Assembly: GCF_900996245.1 (NCBI RefSeq)
Contig: NZ_CAAJGK010000074.1
Span: 124,001-188,000, forward strand
From: Paraburkholderia sp. BCC1886
GTDB taxonomy: Bacteria; Pseudomonadota; Gammaproteobacteria; Burkholderiales; Burkholderiaceae
Length of the DNA stretch: 64,000 nucleotides
Direction of reading: 5' to 3'
The notes under the pieces: generated by a model
Databases searched by the model: none
What the model saw: only the letters and a program-made list of their open reading frames with translations
What the model was told of the DNA's origin: nothing
Shown here: piece after piece, positions 7,612-16,116 of the stretch
How positions within the stretch are numbered: position 1 is the stretch's first letter
Layout of the letters: every line of letters begins with the position of its first letter
Translations under genes and position numbers: made by a program

Positions 7612-9033
7612 ATGGACGAACAACAAAAGCATTCGGAAACCTCTCGCCCTGCTCCCCAAACACCCCAGACGGCATCCGGGACCGCTGCGCCGGGGACGGT
7701 GAAACGGCACCGCGTCCGCAACACCGTGCTGATCGTCATCGTGCTGGCGATCCTCGGCTTCGTGCTGTGGCGCTGGCATAACGCAGGAGGTCCGAATGGC
7801 GCTCCGGGCGCGGGCGGGGCAGCCGGAGCCAGCGGCGCCGGTGGTGCCAGCGGCGGCCACGGCGGCGGCGGTCGCGGTGGGCGTGGCGGTATGGGCAACA
7901 TGCCGCAACCGGTTCACGTGGCCACCGTCACACAAGGCGAGATGCCCGTCGTGCTGACCGCACTCGGCACGGTCACTCCGCTCGCCAGTGTCACCGTATT
8001 ACCGCAACTGAGCGGCGTGCTGCAGGACGTGTATTTCAAGGAAGGGCAAATGGTCAGGAAGGGCGACGTGCTCGCCCAGATCGACCCTCGCCCCTATCAG
8101 ATCTCGCTCGACAACGCCCAGGGCACGCTCGCTCGCGACCAGGCGCTGCTGCAAACCGCCCGGCTCGACCTGAAGCGTTATCAGACGCTGCTGTCGCAGG
8201 ACTCCATCGCGAGTCAGCAGGTCGACACGCAAGCCTCGCTCGTCCGCCAATACGAAGGCACGGTGAAGTCCGATCAGGCCAATGTCGACACCTACAAGCT
8301 CGACCTCGTCTACGCGCGCATCACCGCGCCGGTGTCAGGCCGGGTCGGTCTGCGCCAGGTCGATCCCGGTAATTACGTCACACCGGGCCTGTCCACCGGC
8401 ATCGTCGTAATTACGCAGTTGCAGCCGATCAGCGTGATTTTCACCACCTCCGAAGACAACCTGCAGCAGGTCCTGCAACAGACGCAAACCGGCGCGACGC
8501 TATCGGTCACCGCGTACGACCGCAGCAATACCAACTCGCTCGAAGGCGGCTCGCTCGAAACGCTGGACAACCAGATCGACACCACCACCGGCACGGTCAA
8601 GCTGCGCGCGATCTTCAGGAACGATAAAAATCTGCTGTTCCCGAATCAGTTCGTGAACACCCGCCTGCTCGTGAACACCATCAAGGACGCGGTGATCGTC
8701 CCGACCACCGCGGTGCTGAACGGCTCGATGGGCGCGTTCGTCTACGTCGCGAAACCGGATAACACGGTCACCGTGCGCACGGTGAAGGTCGGTCCCGTCG
8801 ACGGCGAGCGCACCAGCATCGCGTCCGGCCTGCAAGTGGGCGAGCGCGTCGTGATCGACGGCTCGGACCGCCTGAAGGAAGGCGCGAAGATCACGATTCC
8901 GGCCGACAAACCGCGCGGTGCCTCGGGCGCGCATGGCGCATATGGCGCGAACGGTGCGAGTGGCGCCTCCGCGCCGTGGGCCGCTTCCGGCGCGCATCGG
9001 CATCGCAAACACGCTTCAGAAGCTTCGCAATAA
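7612..9033 (+). CDS. mdtA: RND efflux periplasmic adaptor (MdtA-like membrane fusion protein)
   Basis: A 473-aa protein from the ATG at 7612 (MDEQQKHSET). Upstream in-frame starts would add about 50 residues lacking family character. A single membrane anchor lies at residues 37-54 (TVLIVIVLAILGFVLW), followed by an unusually long Gly/Ala-rich linker at about 58-92. The adaptor core (hairpin, lipoyl and beta-barrel parts) starts at MPQPVHVATV and includes GVLQDVYFKEGQ and ARITAPVSGRVG. The C-terminus has a second Gly/Ala/Ser tail plus His/Arg. It bridges the MdtB/MdtC pump to an outer membrane channel. It is first in an mdtA-mdtB-mdtC operon, with mdtB starting 18 nt downstream. No TolC-type gene is present here. 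Confidence 0.92.
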   Translation: MDEQQKHSETSRPAPQTPQTASGTAAPGTVKRHRVRNTVLIVIVLAILGFVLWRWHNAGGPNGAPGAGGAAGASGAGGASGGHGGGGRGGRGGMGNMPQPVHVATVTQGEMPVVLTALGTVTPLASVTVLPQLSGVLQDVYFKEGQMVRKGDVLAQIDPRPYQISLDNAQGTLARDQALLQTARLDLKRYQTLLSQDSIASQQVDTQASLVRQYEGTVKSDQANVDTYKLDLVYARITAPVSGRVGLRQVDPGNYVTPGLSTGIVVITQLQPISVIFTTSEDNLQQVLQQTQTGATLSVTAYDRSNTNSLEGGSLETLDNQIDTTTGTVKLRAIFRNDKNLLFPNQFVNTRLLVNTIKDAVIVPTTAVLNGSMGAFVYVAKPDNTVTVRTVKVGPVDGERTSIASGLQVGERVVIDGSDRLKEGAKITIPADKPRGASGAHGAYGANGASGASAPWAASGAHRHRKHASEASQ

Positions 9034-9051
9034 AGGCACGGCACTTACCGC

Positions 9052-12000
9052 ATGAATCCCTCCCGCGCTTTTATTCTGCGTCCCGTCGGCACCGCGCTGC
9101 TGATGGCGGCGATCATGCTGGTCGGTCTCGTCGCGCTGCGATTTTTGCCGCTGTCGGCCCTGCCCGAAGTCGACTATCCGACGATCCAGGTGCAAACCTT
9201 TTATCCGGGCGCAAGCCCGGACGTGATGACCTCGTCGGTCACCGCGCCGCTCGAACGGCAGTTCGGGCAGATGCCGTCGCTCAACCAGATGTCGTCGCAA
9301 AGCTCGGCCGGCTCGTCGATCATCACGCTGCAGTTCAGCCTCGACCTGCCGCTGGACATCGCCGAGCAGGAAGTTCAGGCCGCCATCAACGCGGCCGGCA
9401 ACCTGCTGCCCTCCGACCTGCCCGCGCCGCCGATCTACGCGAAGGTCAACCCGGCCGACGCGCCGATCATCACGCTCGCGCTGAGTTCGAAAACCCTGCC
9501 GCTCACCCAGGTGCAGGATCTCGCCGACACGCGTCTCGCGCAGAAAATCTCGCAGGTCGCGGGCGTCGGCCTGGTGAGCCTGTCGGGCGGACAGCGGCCG
9601 GCCATCCGGATTCAGGCGAACCCGCGCGCGCTGGCGGCGTACGGTCTGAATCTCGACGACCTGCGCACCACCATCGCCAACCTCAACGTCAATACGCCGA
9701 AGGGCAACTTCGACGGTCCGACGCGCAATTACACGATCAACGCGAACGATCAGCTAACGGACGCGAACGCCTATAAAAGCGCCGTAGTCGCCTACAAGAA
9801 CGGCCGCCCGGTCATGTTGACGGACGTCGCCACCATCGCCCAGGGCGCCGAGAACACCAAGCTCGGCGCGTGGGTCGACAACACGCCGGCCATCATCCTG
9901 AACGTGCAGCGCCAGCCGGGCGCGAACGTCATCCAGGTGGTGGACAGCATCAAGGCGCTGCTTCCGCAACTCCAGCAGTCGCTGCCCGCCGCGCTCGACG
10001 TGCGCATCGTCACCGACCGCACCACTACGATCCGCGCGTCCGTGCGCGACGTGCAGTTCGAACTCGCGATGTCGGTGGTGCTGGTGGTGCTGGTGATGTA
10101 TCTGTTCCTCGCCAACGTCTACGCCACCATCATTCCGAGCCTGTCGGTGCCGCTCTCGCTGATCGGCACGCTCGCCGTGATGTACCTGTGCGGCTTCTCG
10201 CTCGACAACCTGTCGCTGATGGCGCTGACCATCGCGACCGGCTTCGTCGTCGACGACGCGATCGTGATGATCGAAAACATCGCGCGCTACGTCGAAGACG
10301 GCGAGTCGCCGCTAGAGGCCGCGCTAAAAGGCTCGAAGCAGATCGGCTTCACCATCATTTCGCTGACCGTCTCGCTCATCGCCGTGCTGATTCCGCTGCT
10401 GTTCATGGGCGACGTGGTCGGCCGGCTGTTCCACGAGTTTGCGATCACGCTGGCGGTGACCATCGTCATCTCGGCCGTCGTCTCGCTCACGCTGGTGCCG
10501 ATGATGTGCGCGAAGCTGTTGCGTCACACGCCGCCGCACGAGAGTCACCGCTTCGAAGCGAAGGCGCACAAGTCGATCGACTGGGTGATTGCCCGCTATG
10601 CGGTCGCGCTCACGTGGGTGCTCGACCGGCAGCGCTCGACGCTCGTCGTCGCGCTGCTCACGCTGGTGCTGACGGGCGTGCTGTACGTGTTCATTCCCAA
10701 GGGCTTTTTCCCGGTCCAGGACACCGGCGTGATCCAGGCCATTACGCAGGCGCCGCAGTCGGTGTCGTATGCGTCGATGGCGCAACGTCAGCAGACGCTC
10801 GCCGAGCAGATCCTGAAGAACCCCGATGTCGAAAGCCTGACTTCGTTCATCGGCGTGGACGGCAGCAATATCACGTTGAACAGCGGGCGCATGCTGATCA
10901 ACCTGAAGCCGCGCGACGATCGCAGCAGCACCGCGAGCGAGGTGATCCGCCAGTTGCAGCGCGACGTCGCGCATATTCCCGGCGTGTCGCTCTACATGCA
11001 ACCCGTGCAGGATCTGACGATCGACTCCACGGTCAGCCCCACGCAGTACCAGTTCATGCTGACCGATCCGAACATCGGCGAGTTGACCACGTGGGTGCCG
11101 AAGCTGGTCGACCGCCTTAAGCAGGCGCCCGAACTGGCGGACGTGGCCACCGACCTGCAGGACAACGGCCAGTCGGTGTACATCGAAATCGACCGCGCCA
11201 CCGCGTCGCGCTACGGCATCACGCCGGCCACCGTGGATAGCGCGCTGTACGACGCGTTCGGCCAGCGCATCATCTCGACCATCTTCACGCAGTCGAATCA
11301 ATATCGCGTGATTCTGGAAGCGCAACCGGAGATGCAGCATTACACCGAATCGCTGAAGTCGATCTACCTGCCCTCTTCCACGTCCACCGGCGGACAGGTG
11401 CCGCTGTCGTCCATCGCGCGCTTCATCGAGAAACCCGCGCCGTTGCTCGTCACGCATCTGAGCCAGTTCCCGGCCACCACGGTGTCGTTCAACCTGGCGC
11501 CCGGCGCGTCGCTGGGCGCCGCCGTCAAGGCCATCGATCAGGCCGAGAAAGACATCGCGCTGCCCGCCTCGTTCCAGACCCGCTTCCAGGGTGCGGCGCT
11601 GGCGTTCCAGTCGTCGCTGTCGAACGAACTGTTCCTGATTCTCGCGGCCATCGTCACGATGTATATCGTGCTCGGCGTGCTGTACGAGAGCTTCATTCAC
11701 CCCATCACGATTCTCTCCACGCTGCCGTCGGCCGGCGTCGGCGCGTTGCTCGCGCTGATGCTCACCGGACACGATCTCGACATCATCGGGATTATCGGCA
11801 TCGTGCTGCTGATCGGTATCGTGAAGAAGAACGCGATCATGATGATCGACTTCGCGCTGTACGCCGAGCGCGAGGAAGGCAAGGCGCCGCGCGACGCGAT
11901 CTATCAGGCCTGTCTATTGCGTTTCCGTCCTATTCTGATGACCACCCTCGCCGCCCTGCTTGGCGCATTGCCGCTGATGCTCGGCACCGGCGCGGGCTCG

Positions 12001-12186
12001 GAGTTGCGCCGGCCGCTCGGTATCGCGATTGCCGGCGGTCTGATCGTCAGCCAGTTGCTGACGCTGTTCACGACACCGGTCATCTATCTCGGCTTCGATG
12101 CGCTGGCGCGCCGCGCCCGCGCGCGCTTCCATCGCGGCGATGCGCCCCGCGGCACCACGCCGCCCGCCAGCGATGCGGGGAACTGA
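9052..12186 (+). CDS. mdtB: RND multidrug efflux permease, MdtB subunit
   Basis: A 1044-aa inner-membrane RND pump, the normal length. The N-terminal first membrane helix (FILRPVGTALLMAAIMLVG) is followed by a large periplasmic porter loop, and the helix block around TM4 contains the ATGFVVDDAIVMIENI motif with the proton-relay acidic pair. The second half repeats the plan, ending in LLIGIVKKNAIMMIDFAL. In Enterobacteria MdtB and MdtC form a 2:1 heterotrimer that exports bile salts, novobiocin and similar compounds; the same assembly is likely here. The gene is separated from mdtC by only 3 nt. Confidence 0.93.
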   Translation: MNPSRAFILRPVGTALLMAAIMLVGLVALRFLPLSALPEVDYPTIQVQTFYPGASPDVMTSSVTAPLERQFGQMPSLNQMSSQSSAGSSIITLQFSLDLPLDIAEQEVQAAINAAGNLLPSDLPAPPIYAKVNPADAPIITLALSSKTLPLTQVQDLADTRLAQKISQVAGVGLVSLSGGQRPAIRIQANPRALAAYGLNLDDLRTTIANLNVNTPKGNFDGPTRNYTINANDQLTDANAYKSAVVAYKNGRPVMLTDVATIAQGAENTKLGAWVDNTPAIILNVQRQPGANVIQVVDSIKALLPQLQQSLPAALDVRIVTDRTTTIRASVRDVQFELAMSVVLVVLVMYLFLANVYATIIPSLSVPLSLIGTLAVMYLCGFSLDNLSLMALTIATGFVVDDAIVMIENIARYVEDGESPLEAALKGSKQIGFTIISLTVSLIAVLIPLLFMGDVVGRLFHEFAITLAVTIVISAVVSLTLVPMMCAKLLRHTPPHESHRFEAKAHKSIDWVIARYAVALTWVLDRQRSTLVVALLTLVLTGVLYVFIPKGFFPVQDTGVIQAITQAPQSVSYASMAQRQQTLAEQILKNPDVESLTSFIGVDGSNITLNSGRMLINLKPRDDRSSTASEVIRQLQRDVAHIPGVSLYMQPVQDLTIDSTVSPTQYQFMLTDPNIGELTTWVPKLVDRLKQAPELADVATDLQDNGQSVYIEIDRATASRYGITPATVDSALYDAFGQRIISTIFTQSNQYRVILEAQPEMQHYTESLKSIYLPSSTSTGGQVPLSSIARFIEKPAPLLVTHLSQFPATTVSFNLAPGASLGAAVKAIDQAEKDIALPASFQTRFQGAALAFQSSLSNELFLILAAIVTMYIVLGVLYESFIHPITILSTLPSAGVGALLALMLTGHDLDIIGIIGIVLLIGIVKKNAIMMIDFALYAEREEGKAPRDAIYQACLLRFRPILMTTLAALLGALPLMLGTGAGSELRRPLGIAIAGGLIVSQLLTLFTTPVIYLGFDALARRARARFHRGDAPRGTTPPASDAGN

Positions 12187-12189
12187 GCG

Positions 12190-15100
12190 ATGAACCTGTC
12201 GCGTCCGTTTATCTCGCGCCCGGTCGCTACCACGCTGCTGGCGATCGGCATCGCGCTGGCCGGCATTTTCGCGTTCACGAAGTTGCCGGTCGCACCGTTG
12301 CCGCAGGTCGACTTCCCGACCATCTCGATTCAGGCCTCGTTACCGGGCGCGAGTCCGGACACGGTGGCGACCAGTGTCGCCAGTCCGCTCGAACGGCATC
12401 TCGGCTCGATTGCCGACGTGACCGAGATGACGTCGCAAAGCTCGGTCGGCGCGGCGCGCATTACGATGCAGTTCGGCCTGAACCGCGACATCGACGGCGC
12501 CGCGCGCGACGTGCAGGCAGCCATCAACGCGGCGCGCGCCGACCTGCCGGCGAGCTTGCGCAGCAACCCGACCTATCACAAGGTCAATCCGGCCGACGCG
12601 CCGATCCTGATTCTCGCGCTCACATCGAACACCCTGACCGCCGGCCAGTTGTACGATTCCGCGGCCACTGTTTTGCAGCAGTCGCTTTCGCAGGTGGACG
12701 GCGTCGGCGAAGTGGACGTGAACGGCTCGGCCAATCCGGCCGTGCGTGTCGAACTGGAACCGCAGTTGCTGTTCCACTACGGCATCGGTCTCGAAGACGT
12801 GCGCGCGGCGCTCGCTTCCGCGAACGCGAACAGCCCGAAAGGCTCGATTGAATTCGGCGCGAACCGCGTGCAGATCTACACGAACGATCAGGCCAGCAAG
12901 GCCGCGCAATATCGCGACCTGATCATCGCGTATCGCAACGGCTCGGCGGTCAAGCTCTCCGACGTGTCCGAGGTTGTGGACTCGGTGGAAGACCTGCGCA
13001 ACCTCGGTCTCGTGAACGGCAAACGCTCGGTGCTGGTCATGCTGTATCGCCAGCCGGGCGCGAACATCATCGACACCATCGACCGCGTGAAGGCGATGCT
13101 TCCGCAGCTCCACGCGTCGCTGCCGGCCGATGTCGATATCACGCCGACCTCCGACCGCTCCACCACGATTCGTGCGTCGCTGAAGGACACCGAGCACACG
13201 CTGCTGATTTCGGTGGCGCTGGTGATCATGGTGGTGTTCCTGTTCCTGCGCAACTGGCGCGCGACGCTGATTCCCACGGTCGCCGTGCCGATCTCGATCA
13301 TCGGCACGTTCGGCGCGATGTACATGCTGGGCTTCTCGATCGACAACCTGTCGCTGATGGCGCTAACCATCGCCACCGGCTTCGTCGTCGACGATGCGAT
13401 CGTGGTGCTGGAGAACATCTCCCGGCACATCGAGAACGGCGTGCCGCGCATGAAGGCCGCTTTTCTCGGCGCGCGCGAAGTCGGCTTTACGGTGCTGTCC
13501 ATCAGCATCTCGCTGGTCGCCGTGTTCCTGCCGATTCTGCTGATGGGCGGGATTGTCGGCCGGCTGTTCCGCGAGTTCGCACTGACCTTGTCGCTGGCGA
13601 TTGCCGTGTCGCTGATCGTCTCGCTCACGCTGACGCCGATGATGTGTTCGCGCTTTTTACGCGAGCCGCAGGACCGCAAGGAGGAAGGACGGTTTGGCCG
13701 GTGGCTCGAACGCAACTTCATGGCGATGCAGCGCGGCTACGAGCGCACGCTGAACTGGTCGCTGCTGCATCCTCGGCTGATCGTGACGATTCTGGTTCTG
13801 ACCATCGGGCTGAACGTCTGGCTTTATATCATCGTGCCGAAGGGCTTCTTTCCGCAGCAGGACACCGGGCGACTGGTCGGCGGCATTCAGGCCGACCAGA
13901 GCACCTCGTTCCAGGCGATGAAAGGCAAGTTCGCCGAGATGATGTCGATCGTCAGCAAGAATCCGGCGGTGGATAGCGTGGTCGGTTTCACGGGCGGACG
14001 GCAAACCAACTCCGGCTTCATGTTCGTGTCGCTGAAGTCGAAGAGCGAGCGCGGCGCGTCGGCCGACGAAGTGATCCAGCAACTGCGCGCGCCGCTCGGC
14101 GACGTGGCGGGCGCGCGGACTTTCCTGCAGTCGGTGCAGGACATCCGGGTTGGTGGACGGCAATCCAACGCGCAGTATCAGTTCACGTTGCTGGCGGATT
14201 CGACGCCCGACCTGTACCTGTGGGGGCCGAAGCTCACCGAGGCATTGCAGGCGCGTTCCGAACTCGCCGACGTGAATTCGGATCAACAGCAAGGCGGTCT
14301 GGAGGCGCTGGTGACGATCGATCGTTCGACGGCTTCGAGGCTCGGCATCAAGCCGGCGCAGATCGACAATACGCTGTACGACGCGTTTGGCCAGCGGCAG
14401 GTGTCGACCATCTACAACCCGCTGAATCAGTATCACGTCGTGATGGAAGTTGCGCCGAAGTACTGGCAGAGCCCGGACATGCTCAAGCAGATTTACGTGA
14501 GTACGTCGGGTGGCAGTGCGAGTGGTGCGCAGACGACGAATGCGCCGGCGGGCACGGTGACGTCGGCGGCGACTGCGAGCACGACGACTTCGTCTATGGC
14601 TGGCGGCACGGCGGGGACGACGGCATCGAGCGCGGCCAGCATTGCGGCCGATTCCGCGCGCAATCAGGCGATCAATTCGATTGCGGCGAGCGGCAAGTCG
14701 AGCGCTTCGTCGGGCGCGGCGGTGTCGACGTCGAAGGAAACGATGGTGCCGTTGTCGGCGATTGCCAGCTTCGGGCCGGGCAGTACGCCGTTGTCGGTGA
14801 ATCATCAGAGCCAGTTCGTGGCGTCGACGATTTCGTTCAATCTACCGCCGGGGGTGTCGTTGTCGACCGCCACGCAGGCGATCTACGACACGATGGCCGA
14901 GATCGGAATGCCGGGGACCATCCACGGCAGTTTTCAGGGGACGGCGCAGGCGTTCCAGCAGTCGATGTCGGATCAGCCGATTCTGATTCTGGCGGCGTTG
15001 GCGGCGGTGTATATCGTGTTGGGGATGCTGTACGAGAGCTATATCCATCCTTTGACTATTTTGTCGACGTTGCCTTCGGCGGGGGTTGGGGCGTTGCTTG

Positions 15101-15495
15101 CGTTGCTGTTGTTCAGGACGGAGTTCAGCATTATTGCGTTGATCGGGGTGATTCTGCTGATTGGTATCGTCAAGAAGAACGCGATCATGATGGTGGATTT
15201 TGCGATTGAAGCCTCGCGGCATGGGTTGTCGTCGAGGGATGCGATTTTTCAGGCTTGTATGCTGCGGTTCCGGCCGATCATGATGACGACTTTTGCAGCG
15301 CTTTTGGGAGCGCTGCCGTTGGCGTTCGGGCGGGGGGAAGGGGCGGAATTGCGGGCGCCTTTAGGGATTGCTATTGTCGGCGGGTTGATTGTTAGTCAGA
15401 TGCTCACTTTGTATACCACGCCCGTGGTTTATCTTTATATGGATCGGGTTCGGGTTAGGTGGGAGAAGAGGTTTCGGCGGGGGGCTGTAATATAG
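12190..15495 (+). CDS. mdtC: RND multidrug efflux permease, MdtC subunit, with periplasmic insert
   Basis: An 1101-aa RND permease, about 75 residues longer than usual. The core motifs match MdtB: ATGFVVDDAIVVLENI for the proton relay and ILLIGIVKKNAIMMVDF near the end. The excess is a Ser/Thr/Ala/Gly-rich stretch at about residues 771-848 (14500-14735), placed in the second periplasmic loop between a QIYVS strand and VPLSAIASF, where MdtB has only SSTSTGGQ. From about 14500 on, codons shift to T-ending and TTG/GGG forms, unlike the first two thirds. The insert should project into the periplasm; its role is unknown. Last gene of the operon, ending at the palindromic element. Confidence 0.92.
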   Translation: MNLSRPFISRPVATTLLAIGIALAGIFAFTKLPVAPLPQVDFPTISIQASLPGASPDTVATSVASPLERHLGSIADVTEMTSQSSVGAARITMQFGLNRDIDGAARDVQAAINAARADLPASLRSNPTYHKVNPADAPILILALTSNTLTAGQLYDSAATVLQQSLSQVDGVGEVDVNGSANPAVRVELEPQLLFHYGIGLEDVRAALASANANSPKGSIEFGANRVQIYTNDQASKAAQYRDLIIAYRNGSAVKLSDVSEVVDSVEDLRNLGLVNGKRSVLVMLYRQPGANIIDTIDRVKAMLPQLHASLPADVDITPTSDRSTTIRASLKDTEHTLLISVALVIMVVFLFLRNWRATLIPTVAVPISIIGTFGAMYMLGFSIDNLSLMALTIATGFVVDDAIVVLENISRHIENGVPRMKAAFLGAREVGFTVLSISISLVAVFLPILLMGGIVGRLFREFALTLSLAIAVSLIVSLTLTPMMCSRFLREPQDRKEEGRFGRWLERNFMAMQRGYERTLNWSLLHPRLIVTILVLTIGLNVWLYIIVPKGFFPQQDTGRLVGGIQADQSTSFQAMKGKFAEMMSIVSKNPAVDSVVGFTGGRQTNSGFMFVSLKSKSERGASADEVIQQLRAPLGDVAGARTFLQSVQDIRVGGRQSNAQYQFTLLADSTPDLYLWGPKLTEALQARSELADVNSDQQQGGLEALVTIDRSTASRLGIKPAQIDNTLYDAFGQRQVSTIYNPLNQYHVVMEVAPKYWQSPDMLKQIYVSTSGGSASGAQTTNAPAGTVTSAATASTTTSSMAGGTAGTTASSAASIAADSARNQAINSIAASGKSSASSGAAVSTSKETMVPLSAIASFGPGSTPLSVNHQSQFVASTISFNLPPGVSLSTATQAIYDTMAEIGMPGTIHGSFQGTAQAFQQSMSDQPILILAALAAVYIVLGMLYESYIHPLTILSTLPSAGVGALLALLLFRTEFSIIALIGVILLIGIVKKNAIMMVDFAIEASRHGLSSRDAIFQACMLRFRPIMMTTFAALLGALPLAFGRGEGAELRAPLGIAIVGGLIVSQMLTLYTTPVVYLYMDRVRVRWEKRFRRGAVI

Positions 15496-15519
15496 GTTTT
15501 TCGTTGCACTCGGCTTTTT

Positions 15520-16098
15520 TTTTCGTTGCACTGGCTGTTTTGGCCTTTCCTTGCATTGGTAGTGGTCTATTAGCGTTCCCCCTGTGCGGGGGGGCACCTA
15601 CTTTTCTTTGCCGCCGCAAAGAAAAGTAGGCAAAAGAAAGCGGGCTCAAACCGCTAACTTTTAAGCGGCAACCGCGCGAGGTCTTTGGCAGTGGTGCATC
15701 TGGAATCCGTGTTCCCGCACATTCCGCCCCGGTGACAAGGCAGTCATTCTTCCGGCGGCGCTTCGCGCGCCCCCGGGTCGTTCTTGGAACCCTCGGTTTT
15801 TTTTGCCTTCCGTTGTTTACCCATCCGCGACGCACGCAGTGCGGAGTGGGAGCTGATGAGTGCTTTGTCACTAACGCAGAATGCGCGAGGGCACGGATTC
15901 CAGATGCACCACTACCAAGGAAACGCCGCGGTTCCCGCTTAAGAATTAGCGGTGTGAGCCGCTTTCTTTTGCCTACTTTTCTTTGCGGCGGCAAAGAAAA
16001 GTAGGTGCCCCCCCGCACAGGGGGAACGCTAATAGACCACTACCAAAACAAGGAAAGGCCAAAGGCCAAAAAAGCCAGTGCAACGAAAAAAAACCAAG
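15520..16098. repeat. Large palindromic intergenic element
   Basis: Between the convergent mdtC and the next leftward gene lie two long inverted arms (about 15520-15750 and 15855-16098). The inner parts 15558-15643 and 15959-16044 are identical inverted copies over 86 bp. Homology continues more weakly on both sides, including GTGGTGCATCTGGAATCCGT at about 15690-15709 against its inverted partner at about 15893-15912. Each arm also contains its own hairpin, CCTACTTTTCTTTGC with GCAAAGAAAAGTAGG, and a run of seven G or C. No transposase is encoded; short open frames inside look non-coding. It resembles the multicopy intergenic repeats of Burkholderiaceae and may act as a two-way terminator. 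Confidence 0.85.
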
Positions 16099-16116
16099 TG
16101 TAACGACTAACCCCTT

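Noticed and set aside
15455..16018. Leftward and rightward small frames in the palindromic element
   Set aside because: They run through the inverted arms, so each is a by-product of repeat sequence; no family resemblance.
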